Source of the DNA: Paenimyroides baculatum
GTDB taxonomy: Bacteria > Bacteroidota > Bacteroidia > Flavobacteriales > Flavobacteriaceae
Direction: 5' to 3'
DNA: 64,000 nt
NCBI RefSeq assembly: GCF_008629655.1
Contig: NZ_VWSG01000004.1
Span: forward strand, 186,001-250,000
Shown here piece after piece: positions 55,257 through 63,109 of this stretch. Positions within the stretch are counted from its first letter, which is position 1. Every line of letters starts with the position of its first letter. The position numbers and the translations under genes were made by a program. Under the pieces are notes generated by a model. That model was not told the origin of the DNA, made no database searches, and saw only the letters and a program-made list of their open reading frames with translations.

Positions 55257-55286
55257 CAAAAATATAATTAATTGTTAAAAACGCAA
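55257..55286 (-). promoter_or_regulatory. Promoter of the T9SS/RHS operon
   Basis: TTG (55286-55284), 19-bp spacer, TATTTTTG (55264-55257) on the minus strand: a near-perfect Bacteroidota promoter. Transcription should begin near 55250, leaving a ~100-nt leader before the ATG at 55146. Confidence 0.65.
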
Positions 55287-55319
55287 TTTTATATTTTTAT
55301 TTTTTTCTGTAGAAATGAG

Positions 55320-55700
55320 GATATTTTGATTAGGAAAATGGGAAATGAGGGAAATGTTGAATTACCTTCGCTCCCCACATACTCTGCTGCATGTATTCGC
55401 AGACTTTAGACTTCGTCCTCGGGTGTTTAACAGTTGATTCCGATGGCTCGGGACAAGACCTGCTAAACTGTTGAATCTTTGAGGTGTTGGGTGTTGGTTA
55501 CGAGATTTCATATACCACGGATGCATATATGCTGAATGTTGTACATTCAGTTGTTTACATTACCTACATTATGAAGATGATTTATAAGCTTATCTTTTCT
55601 TTACTTGTGCGACCCCTTGTCAAGCAAGGGGTGACAGCAAACTGCTATTTTTAGTTTGAATGTATTGGTTCTCGACAGAGCTCGAACTGACAGGGGTTTG
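55320..55700. repeat. Gene-free region with short palindromic repeats
   Basis: Contains a CCGATGGCTCGG hairpin near 55440-55455 followed by GACAAGACCTG, which recurs at 63718-63745, and ACCCCTTG/CAAGGGGT around a TCAAG loop near 55612-55632. No protein gene recognised. Confidence 0.5.
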
Positions 55701-55702
55701 TT

Positions 55703-55960
55703 GTGGTAGAAATATTTGGCTTTGAGATCTCCATTGTTAGTGATTAATATATCTAGTTTTTTCTCTTCTTTATAACTAAAGAAGCAAAGTTTTTATTGCG
55801 GTCAAGCTTTAAACGGTCAAAATCTTGTTTGTTGGCTAACCCATCGGAACGATCGCTATGCGACCCGATGTGTTTTAACGACAACTGCACCGTTTTGACA
55901 CCCGCTTAAAGCTTAAATACCGCTAGTGATTCGTGTGGGTTGTATTTATTGTGTTTTCAT
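55703..55960 (+). repeat. Structured dispersed repeat, full copy with conserved ends
   Basis: Left block GTGGTAGAAATATTTGGC ... TTGTTAGTGATT; H hairpin CTTCTTTA/TAAAGAAG; nested stems GCGGT 55798-55802/ACCGC 55919-55923, AAGCTTT 55804-55810/AAAGCTT 55908-55914, GTCAAAA 55816-55822/TTTTGAC 55893-55899, CATCGG 55842-55847/CCGATG 55865-55870, TCGC 55853-55856/GCGA 55860-55863; right block GATTCGTGTGGGTTGTATTT. Confidence 0.75.
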
Positions 55961-56026
55961 TTTCACTGAGATATTGTTCAACATGATAACTGGTTCTCGA
56001 CTAGCGCTCAAACTGAAGAGGATTTG

Positions 56027-56335
56027 GAGTGGTAGAAATATCTGGCTTTGAAATCTCCTTTGTTAGTGATTGATATATTTCCGTTTCTTTGTACTTTTAT
56101 GTCCAAACTTTATTTTACAGCTTGGAAGCCATGAACCTTTTCGGTTTCATGCCCGAAAAGTACCAAAAGTGCTTTTATTGCGGCGATCTTTTAATCGGTC
56201 GAAATTCACTTTTGAATCTACCTGATCGAAACGGCGCTTTGCACCCCGATCAGCTTACGCTTCATGCAGTGGTTCGACGCTCGCTTAAAAGTTCATACCG
56301 CTTTTGATTCGTGTGGGTTGATTATTATGTTTTTA
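56027..56335 (+). repeat. Structured dispersed repeat with insert module
   Basis: Left block as at 55703. The H hairpin arms GTACTTTT/AAAAGTAC are separated by the insert module (TTATTTTACAGCTTGGAAGC...). Stems CTTTTAA 56188-56194/TTAAAAG 56285-56291, GTCGAA 56198-56203/TTCGAC 56273-56278, CTGATCG 56222-56228/CGATCAG 56247-56253, GGCGC/GCACC 56233-56245 (one mismatch). Right block GATTCGTGTGGGTTG. The remaining 56336-56518 shows no gene. Confidence 0.75.
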
Positions 56336-56518
56336 ATTTTAAATGGGTAATTAATTAAAAGGGTATGGGGAATACAGGGGAAGCGACAGCATACCTAAAG
56401 ATGCTGAAAAAGAGAAACGGAACTTCTAAAACGGTTAAACAAAAGTGATATATTTACAATTTTAAAGAACAAGCAAAGCACCTAAACGTTATAGTAAATA
56501 CTAGAAAATAAACACAGA

Positions 56519-57136
56519 ATGAAAAAATTATTACTTTTAATTTTTTTTATATTTTTAGTCAGTTGCAACCAAAAAGCACAGACACAAAATAGTAGCAAAC
56601 CAACTGTCAACATGCAAAAGCGGGACAGTATTTATGGCGAAAAACTTATTGAAAATTATTTTCTAAAATATGCTGACAATTCAAAAATTGACAGTTTAAA
56701 AATACAACTCAAAAATTCGTTTGATATTTACGATGAAAATAATTTCAAATTTGCCCATATTGATGCGGAAGAACTTGCTGAATTTAATTTTGGCTTTTTC
56801 CTTCCACAACTAAATAAAATGTTGGCAAAAAGGAATGTGAATTTGGTTGTTAAAACTGCCAATGATTATGATACTACAAATGACATAGTAATCAATGAAG
56901 AAAAATTAAATCTTTACACTAAAAAAGAACTTGATAACCAAACATTTTGGGACACTTCCCCAAGAAACTTTTTTAAGAAAGTAAATGAATTACTAAAGGC
57001 AAAAAATAGTGATGAACAATTTTATCTGCTATATGGGGGAAATGATTTACAAACATTACTTTTAACAGACAAACAGTATTTAATTATCTTAGAGTATTAC
57101 AAAGACGACGAAAAAGAAAAGCCATACAAACCTTAA
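56519..57136 (+). CDS. Lipoprotein of unknown function
   Basis: 205 residues. Lipobox FLVSC (residues 12-16). The mature protein is helical/charged in the first half (KRDSIYGEKLIENYFLKYAD) and beta-rich later (EQFYLLYGGNDLQTLLLTDK, QYLIILEYYKDDEKEKPYKP). Not recognised. It is the first of a run of small plus-strand genes resembling orphan immunity genes of polymorphic toxin systems and is placed about 1.4 kb from the RHS operon promoter, facing away from it. Confidence 0.6.
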   Translation: MKKLLLLIFFIFLVSCNQKAQTQNSSKPTVNMQKRDSIYGEKLIENYFLKYADNSKIDSLKIQLKNSFDIYDENNFKFAHIDAEELAEFNFGFFLPQLNKMLAKRNVNLVVKTANDYDTTNDIVINEEKLNLYTKKELDNQTFWDTSPRNFFKKVNELLKAKNSDEQFYLLYGGNDLQTLLLTDKQYLIILEYYKDDEKEKPYKP

Positions 57137-57153
57137 GCAATGCTACCAACAAA

Positions 57154-57465
57154 ATGCCAGATAAAAAAGAAATAGAAAGAAGAAAACAGATCAGGAAGGA
57201 ATTGAGAGACAAAGCGAAAATTGAATTTGAAAATTCGCTTCATATTTCAAGAGAAAAATTTACACAGTTATTTGATTATTTGGATGAAAACCTCAGCGAA
57301 TTCGGCTGTGATGATTCATTAAAACTCACCTGTGAATTTTTACAAAAGAATAAAATAGAAAATATAGAAGAAATTAAAAACTGGCTTGGTGAAAAAGGTG
57401 GTTATTGTGATTGCGAAGTATTAAATAATGTTGAGGAAATGTTTGAAGAAGATGCCATCCTTTAA
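57154..57465 (+). CDS. DUF2695 protein
   Basis: 103 residues. The central and C-terminal pattern FDYLDENLSEFGCDDSLKLT, ...WLGEKGGYCDCEVLNNVEEM is the DUF2695 signature, with Cys in GCDD and the CDCEVL motif. Members are small soluble proteins found in toxin-immunity neighbourhoods, with unknown function. Starts 17 bp after the lipoprotein gene and overlaps the next gene by 14 bp. Confidence 0.8.
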   Translation: MPDKKEIERRKQIRKELRDKAKIEFENSLHISREKFTQLFDYLDENLSEFGCDDSLKLTCEFLQKNKIENIEEIKNWLGEKGGYCDCEVLNNVEEMFEEDAIL

Positions 57466-57919
57466 TTCTGAAAAAATACTTGTTCGTTATTACAGTAATG
57501 TACTTGATGAAATTGTGGTAGAAACCCTATGGGCAGAAACTATTGATGCCGAAAAAGGACTTTACAAAATTGACAATATCCCTTTTTATGGTCCTGAATT
57601 TTCATCGGATGATATTGTATTTGCCGAGTTTGATGATGATGAAGAGAGAATTACATACAGAAATGTTGTGGAATATTCTGGAAACTCAACAATTCAAGTT
57701 ATAGCACTCGACGAAAAACTTAACATTGAAGCCTTGAGAAATGAATTTAAAGAATTAGGCTGCGAAACAGAAGGAACTGGAAATAATTATTTTGTAATGG
57801 AAGTTCTTTTTAATAATAGTTATTCTACAATTTATAAAAAACTTAATGAATTAGAATCAGCCGGAAAAATTAGTTTTGCAGAAGCGAACATTTCGCAAAA
57901 ACATTTAAACGAGAAATAA
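57452..57919 (+). CDS. DUF4265 protein
   Basis: 155 residues from the ATG at 57452 (MPSFNSEKILVRYYSNVLDE); an earlier in-frame ATG at 57428 lies deeper in the previous gene. The core 'VETLWAETIDAEKGLYKIDNI', 'FYGPEFSSDDIVFAEFDDDE' and 'YRNVVEYSGNSTIQVI' is the DUF4265 signature. The family occurs as putative immunity proteins beside polymorphic toxins. Coupled to DUF2695 by a 14-bp overlap. Confidence 0.8.
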   Translation: MPSFNSEKILVRYYSNVLDEIVVETLWAETIDAEKGLYKIDNIPFYGPEFSSDDIVFAEFDDDEERITYRNVVEYSGNSTIQVIALDEKLNIEALRNEFKELGCETEGTGNNYFVMEVLFNNSYSTIYKKLNELESAGKISFAEANISQKHLNEK

Positions 57920-57983
57920 AAATCTGCAATCAAAATGAACTTTAATAGGGAAGCACAAATCTTATAACATAATTTATATAAAA

Positions 57984-58970
57984 ATGTGGTTTGAACAATT
58001 AACAGGCTTTAGAGAAGAGTCTCCAGAAAACGTAAGGAAAAATATTTTGATTAGCGGTACCGAGCTTATCTCACTTGCAAACAATAAAAGATACCATTTT
58101 GGAAAACTGGAAATAGCAACATTAGCTGACCTACGGCAATATAACCATGTTTTAGAAGGATATAACGATACTATTGAAATTACAGAAGTTGTAGCAGACG
58201 CACAAGATTTACACTGCCAACCGGAAAATGCCAATGCGTTGTTTCAGGTTGCATCTCAATTTAACCTGCTTGAAATGATAAGCCCTGCAATTATTCCCGA
58301 ACAAGGGATAGACCGCTACGAAAATGACCATACCCAAGGACCTGTTTGTGCCATTGCATGTGGTGCAGGAACCATATATAGAAATTATTTTGCAGAAACA
58401 AACGGGCAGACCGGGCAGACGGAACACAACCAGATTGACTGTTTGGATTTAATTGCAAAGGAACTAGATAAACGTTTGAACCTTTGGAAAATGAAAAACG
58501 GGTATGCAATGATAAGTGAAAGGGGATTACTTACAATAAATAAAAAGATTGCACAGTTAAGCGCAGACGACCGCGAAGATTTAAAAGGGAAATTAAAGAC
58601 AGGCATACAGTGGAATACTGAAGTTACATTGGCAGCAAACAAACACAGGGTTTCACAAATATTTTGTTCAGCACTGCCTGTTGCCTACTGCCAAACCGAA
58701 CCTATATACTGGGAAAGTTTTGCACGGGTTATTTTGGAAGCACTTTACGAATCGACCCTTTATGCAGGAATGCTGAATATGATAGAACACCAATCTAACA
58801 TTGTTTACCTTACCCTGGTAGGAGGCGGCGCATTCGGCAATGAGGAATACTGGATTATTGAATCGATGCAGAAAGCTTTTAAAAAATTCAAAAATGTTCC
58901 TTTGGATGTTAGGATTGTCAGTTACGGAAAATCGAAAAAAAATATACAACAGTTGTTGCAGGATCTCTAG
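57984..58970 (+). CDS. Macro-domain-like protein
   Basis: 328 residues, soluble. Two macro-like elements are visible: TQGPVCAIACGAGTIYRNYF (about 118-137) and VYLTLVGGGAFGNEEYWIIE (about 273-292), the second matching the 'GGGAFGN' ADP-ribose phosphate-binding loop. The final strand VPLDVRIVSYGKS completes the fold. The N-terminal ~115 residues (MWFEQLTGFREESPENVRKN) are specific to this family. If it binds or hydrolyses ADP-ribose it could counter an ADP-ribosylating toxin, consistent with the surrounding immunity-like genes, but this is inference. Confidence 0.6.
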   Translation: MWFEQLTGFREESPENVRKNILISGTELISLANNKRYHFGKLEIATLADLRQYNHVLEGYNDTIEITEVVADAQDLHCQPENANALFQVASQFNLLEMISPAIIPEQGIDRYENDHTQGPVCAIACGAGTIYRNYFAETNGQTGQTEHNQIDCLDLIAKELDKRLNLWKMKNGYAMISERGLLTINKKIAQLSADDREDLKGKLKTGIQWNTEVTLAANKHRVSQIFCSALPVAYCQTEPIYWESFARVILEALYESTLYAGMLNMIEHQSNIVYLTLVGGGAFGNEEYWIIESMQKAFKKFKNVPLDVRIVSYGKSKKNIQQLLQDL

Positions 58971-59014
58971 AAAGCATTTTTAAAGTAATACCACAAATAT
59001 TAAAATCAATCTTT

Positions 59015-59746
59015 ATGAAAGTGATTAGTCTAATTTTTTCAGTTATCATTTTTTCATGTTCACCACGCATATCAAACAACGTACTAGAGAAAGACTCTTT
59101 TTTGGAAAATACTTACAATAATGCCGCAGCTGCAGATACTGTAAATTTGAAAACAGAACTTATAGAAATTTTTACGGACAGTTTGACTATAGGCGTAAAA
59201 GGTAAAAACAAGCTGGAACTTATAAAGCACCGCGTTTTTGGAGACACATACGTAATTGTGAAATTCTATACAAAAGCACCGTACCGCTGGTATCTGCAAA
59301 ACACCTATTTGTATGAATGTAATGCATTAATGAGTATGATGCCGGACATTTCCGACTACAACAATGACGGTTTAAACGATGTTACGTTTATCTCGGCACA
59401 AGCTGCGCGAGGTGCTAACGAAGTTAGGAGGCTTTTTATTTATGATGACTACAAACAGGAACTGATTTCGATTTTAAATTCAGAAGACTATCCCAACATG
59501 CGCTACAATAAAGAATTGGACTGTATTGATGCCTTTTTAGTTCATGGAGGAACATCAACCGTTTTTGCAAAAATTAAAAAAGACAGTCTGATACAATTTG
59601 CAAGCGTACATAATGACAGCCATAGAACAATATATGAAACAGATGCTGATGGAAACGAAAAACTAATTACAAAAGAAATAATTGATCCTGACAACATATA
59701 TGTTAGATACAGCAATTACAAGCCATTAAAAGAATACCAAGATTAG
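59015..59746 (+). CDS. Lipoprotein, XAC2610-like
   Basis: 243 residues. Lipobox VIIFSC. The region MMPDISDYNNDGLNDVTFIS, AQAARGANEVRRLFIYDD, FLVHGGTSTVFAKIKKDS resembles XAC2610-related lipoproteins, beta-rich calcium-site-containing proteins (DYNNDGLND is an EF-hand/FG-GAP-like loop). Some relatives act as inhibitors or immunity proteins in secretion-system operons. Located in the immunity-like run, own gene spacing of 44 bp. Confidence 0.5.
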   Translation: MKVISLIFSVIIFSCSPRISNNVLEKDSFLENTYNNAAAADTVNLKTELIEIFTDSLTIGVKGKNKLELIKHRVFGDTYVIVKFYTKAPYRWYLQNTYLYECNALMSMMPDISDYNNDGLNDVTFISAQAARGANEVRRLFIYDDYKQELISILNSEDYPNMRYNKELDCIDAFLVHGGTSTVFAKIKKDSLIQFASVHNDSHRTIYETDADGNEKLITKEIIDPDNIYVRYSNYKPLKEYQD

Positions 59747-59799
59747 AGATATAACTGCTAATAGATTCTTTAAACTACCGTTTTAAAACCTTATCATTT

Positions 59800-60261
59800 A
59801 TGAGTGGAAAAGTACATAAAATAGATCTGAATGCGCCTATAGTTGCAGGTAAAAGTGCAGCAGGTTTTATGCTAGGCATGCAGAAAAATGACGTGAGTAA
59901 GGAAGTTCTTAATTTATTCACCGTTACTGAAATTGTTAACGAGTATGTAAAAAATCTTTCACTCTACAAATATTACACGGAAGAAGTTATATTATTTTTT
60001 GAGCAAGACCAACTTACGCAGATAGGTTTACTTAATAATTATAAAGGAACTGTTTACAATGAACTTGGATTGGGAAGTGTGGTAAAAGATTTTGAAACAG
60101 TTTTCGGCGATATGGTTGAGGGTGACGAAGACCAGTTAGTATTTTCTAACCTAAAAGGACTGTGTTTTGAAGTAGATTCTTCAACATACACCAGCGCGAA
60201 CTGGAAAGTTGAAATTCCAAAACAGAAAGTAACCGAAATCTATATTTATGAAGAGTATTGA
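59800..60261 (+). CDS. Small soluble protein, immunity-like
   Basis: 153 residues, acidic, no signal. Recognisable units: 'AAGFMLGMQKNDVSKEVLNL', 'LYKYYTEEVILFFEQDQLTQ', 'GLGSVVKDFETVFGDMVEGD', ending VTEIYIYEEY. The repeated 'lG...v' pattern is common in small proteins accompanying polymorphic toxins. Not assigned to a named family. Confidence 0.5.
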   Translation: MSGKVHKIDLNAPIVAGKSAAGFMLGMQKNDVSKEVLNLFTVTEIVNEYVKNLSLYKYYTEEVILFFEQDQLTQIGLLNNYKGTVYNELGLGSVVKDFETVFGDMVEGDEDQLVFSNLKGLCFEVDSSTYTSANWKVEIPKQKVTEIYIYEEY

Positions 60262-60304
60262 ATAAATCACAGCGAAATTACAAATTTATAAAAGACACCC
60301 AACT

Positions 60305-60748
60305 ATGAATAATATGTACCCGGATCCTTGGAACTTTTCCAATACAGATAAAAATATGGTAGCACCCAACGGGAAATACAGTGTAACCTTCAGCGAACTT
60401 TCTGAAATTGCTATGGGAGGACCCCTTAAGGGTATATGTTATTTGATTTTGGGAAGCAGAAAAATAAAAATATGTGACCATGCCGGCGGACCGATTATAT
60501 GGAATGAAGCGGGAGACTGCCTTGCTTTACCGGTGTGGACACGGAACAGGAAGCAACAAATTGGCATACTAGACATAAACAGCCAAACACAGACCCTTTT
60601 TAGGAACGAATTCAACGTACTTCATTTGAAAAAATTTCAGAATAACATGGTGTCAGGTATTGATAGTCCGCTGCATAAAAGCAACACACTAAACTTTGAC
60701 CTTTCAATAGCAGAAATATCTTACGTTAAAGAATTATTTTTTGACTAA
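60305..60748 (+). CDS. Small soluble protein, immunity-like
   Basis: 147 residues. The start 'NNMYPDPWNFSNTDKNMVAP', then NGKYSVTFSELSEIAMGGPL, KICDHAGGPIIWNEAGDC, 'LALPVWTRNRKQQIGILDIN' and the GIDSPLHKSNTLNFD end form a distinctive conserved-looking pattern. I associate it with a widespread small family near toxin genes, but cannot give a name. Beta-rich with a likely propeller-blade-like fold. Starts 43 bp after the previous gene. Confidence 0.5.
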   Translation: MNNMYPDPWNFSNTDKNMVAPNGKYSVTFSELSEIAMGGPLKGICYLILGSRKIKICDHAGGPIIWNEAGDCLALPVWTRNRKQQIGILDINSQTQTLFRNEFNVLHLKKFQNNMVSGIDSPLHKSNTLNFDLSIAEISYVKELFFD

Positions 60749-60817
60749 TGATAGCTATGAATTAATTTTAATTAAGAAATTATAAGTTTAATTTAAAAAC
60801 TATATAAAAATTCATCA

Positions 60818-61492
60818 GTGAAAAAATACTATCCATTAATAATGTTGTTTTTGTGTTTTACAACATGTACTACTAAAAATGAACTAAAAGGAAGCCAGAA
60901 AGAAGTAGTTAGGGATATTGAACTAACAATTCCCGTACTTGATAAGCGTAATGAGTTAAAAGATCATCCAAGTGTATTAAGGTGGTTAAGACAGGTATCT
61001 ATTGACAGCCTTACTGAACTGCATGCAGCTTATTTTCCTGAATCCATGACAATTGATAATTTTGAAAATAACAAAGAAAATCTAGAAGATTATTTTGTTA
61101 TATATTCAAGAAAAGATGATCGACAAATAATTATCGAAGATTCTGATCTAGAAGAAATCTTGATCATTCAGACAGAAAAGCTCAAAATACAAAGAATGAC
61201 TATTCATGAAGCGTGGGAAAATATTCAAGTAGATCATTCGTTTTTGAAGCCAAGAGAATTTTTATTGCTAGACAAATACAAAATAAGTGACAGATGTCAA
61301 ACAGCAATTTTCTTAATGAAACAGTTTCCTTCACAACCAAACTATATCACAATAATTGTTTTAAATTTAGTAAACATTGATCAACAATTAATTTATGGTG
61401 CATACTACCTGGAATTAAAAAATAAAAAATCAATCACGGATGCTCGAAAAATCAGTGACAAAATTATAGAACAGCTACTTGAAAATAATTAA
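60818..61492 (+). CDS. Lipoprotein of unknown function
   Basis: 224 residues from a GTG at 60818 (MKKYYPLIMLFLCFTTC). The lipobox FTTC directly follows the hydrophobic core, which supports this start. The mature protein is charged with beta/alpha alternation (EDYFVIYSRKDDRQIIIEDS, YITIIVLNLVNIDQQLIYGA, YYLELKNKKSITDARKISDK). No family recognised. Confidence 0.6.
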   Translation: MKKYYPLIMLFLCFTTCTTKNELKGSQKEVVRDIELTIPVLDKRNELKDHPSVLRWLRQVSIDSLTELHAAYFPESMTIDNFENNKENLEDYFVIYSRKDDRQIIIEDSDLEEILIIQTEKLKIQRMTIHEAWENIQVDHSFLKPREFLLLDKYKISDRCQTAIFLMKQFPSQPNYITIIVLNLVNIDQQLIYGAYYLELKNKKSITDARKISDKIIEQLLENN

Positions 61493-61565
61493 TACACATT
61501 AAAAAGAATAGTAAGCAACAGAAATATAAACAATACTGTAATGAATATTTTTAAGCATAAATTAA

Positions 61566-61958
61566 ATGAACATTCTCTATCAAAATTCCGAACTTACCCT
61601 CACCTATCAGCATGAACGTGTTTTTTTGACTGATAAATTAAACAGCGTTTTGTACGAAGAAGAGTTTTACGGAAATGCCAGCTGTGGCTTGATTGACAGT
61701 GAAAATAAGTGGGTATTAATTGGAGGTGATCATTTAACAGTTTGGACTAAAGAAAGAATTAGCATTATAAAATCAGATGAATTTCAGTGGATTCATTCGT
61801 TGCGAACCAATTCAAAAAATACGGTTGAAATTTTAACTGATCCCTGGTCTGCAAGATCTGCAATATGGCAGTTAGATACCTCCACATTAGATCTAATGAA
61901 AATCCGGGATTTTCCTGATTACAGAGATCAGCAATATACAGATATAATTGAATGGTAA
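61566..61958 (+). CDS. Small soluble protein, immunity-like
   Basis: 130 residues. Beta-rich with regularly spaced Trp (NKWVLIGGDHLTVWTKERIS, FQWIHSLRTNSKNTVEILTD, PWSARSAIWQLDTST), as in a small propeller or beta-sandwich. No signal peptide. It ends the closely spaced part of the run. Not recognised. Confidence 0.5.
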   Translation: MNILYQNSELTLTYQHERVFLTDKLNSVLYEEEFYGNASCGLIDSENKWVLIGGDHLTVWTKERISIIKSDEFQWIHSLRTNSKNTVEILTDPWSARSAIWQLDTSTLDLMKIRDFPDYRDQQYTDIIEW

Positions 61959-62106
61959 TAATAGAACAAGTTTGATATTTGAATTACAAACAAAATTTGG
62001 AAAAAATTAAGTTTAGTATTTAAGCGACTTAATAAAATTTATAATACTGGTTCTTATTTTTTTTAAATGACTTTACTAAATACTGTATATTGAATTGATG
62101 TATATT

Positions 62107-62378
62107 ATAGTGGTAGAAATATTTGGCTTTGGGATCTCCGTTGTTAGTGATTGATACCTTTCGGTTTCTCTGTTCTTTTATGACTAAAAGAACCAAAAGT
62201 CTTTTCTTTTTGGTCTCGTCTCGGTCTAAAATCGGTTAAATAATGTCTTACAAGCTAACTAATCGAAACGTAGCAAAGCTAGCCCGATTAGTTTACGCTT
62301 GTTTCAACAATTTAACTGTCGATTTGATACCAATGACGCTTTGAATTCGTGTGGGTTGTATTTATTGTGTTTTTGTTA
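62107..62378 (+). repeat. Structured dispersed repeat, full copy with conserved ends
   Basis: Left block GTGGTAGAAATATTTGGC; H hairpin GTTCTTTTA 62172-62180/TAAAAGAAC 62185-62193; nested stems GTTAAAT 62235-62241/ATTTAAC 62310-62316, ACAAGC 62250-62255/GCTTGT 62297-62302, ACTAATCG 62258-62265/CGATTAGT 62285-62292, TAGC 62271-62274/GCTA 62278-62281; right block AATTCGTGTGGGTTGTATTT. The arms differ in sequence from the other copies but pair fully. Confidence 0.75.
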
Positions 62379-62498
62379 GGGAATGGGGAATTTATGAGGA
62401 GATATGAAATAACACAATATTGTTTTTAAACTCCATCAGATATACCAATCTCAATAATTTTATTTTATGCTATATTGCACCCACTAAACAGTACATTT

Positions 62499-63080
62499 AT
62501 GAAAAACTACTTTAAGTTTATTACCGCCTTGCTACTTACTTTATTTTTAACCGGTTGCGGTGCTATGGGAACAAACACCCTTTATAGAAATGAAGCAAAA
62601 ATATCTAAACCTGTGCGTATAGGTTTCAGTCAGGTAGCCAATGAAGAAATCATGGAAAAGATTGTAAAGGGAAGTACGCGTGTATACGACCTTACAACTA
62701 CCGAGCTGCTGGAGAAACATAACATAGCATCGACCAAAATTTACGTTGAAGGTTTTGAAGGATTTGACACCGCATAAAGTAACAGGATTAAAGAGCTTTG
62801 CATTGAGCACAACGTTGATGGAATGTTGTTAACACAGTTGAAATTTTTGAATGTGCAGTACAGTAGTATGTTTATCCCTATTGGTGTTAGCGAGGATACG
62901 GAAGTTGAAATGCAGTACTACAATACAGATGGTACATTGCTACTGCATACAAAACACAATACACACATGGGAAATTCGTATATGACTTTTCCTGCTGCCG
63001 AACGTACGGTTAAAGACGGAACTGCAGGTGCGTTAGGAAGAATTTTGAAAGAAATGAAGGTTACTTCTGGGGCAAACTAA
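62499..63080 (+). pseudogene. Lipoprotein gene interrupted by an in-frame stop
   Basis: The ATG at 62499 opens MKNYFKFITALLLTLFLTGC (lipobox LTGC). The frame stops at a TAA at 62775-62777 but continues without any shift to 63080 (RIKELCIEHNVDGMLLTQLK ... GRILKEMKVTSGAN). One base change from a sense codon (for example CAA) would explain it. The full product would be about 193 residues, a small alpha/beta lipoprotein resembling outer-membrane-assembly or DUF4136-like accessory proteins. The second half has no proper start, so the gene is probably broken, unless the stop is a sequence error. Confidence 0.65.
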
Positions 63081-63109
63081 TGTTTAATTAATAACTGAAA
63101 ACACATACA

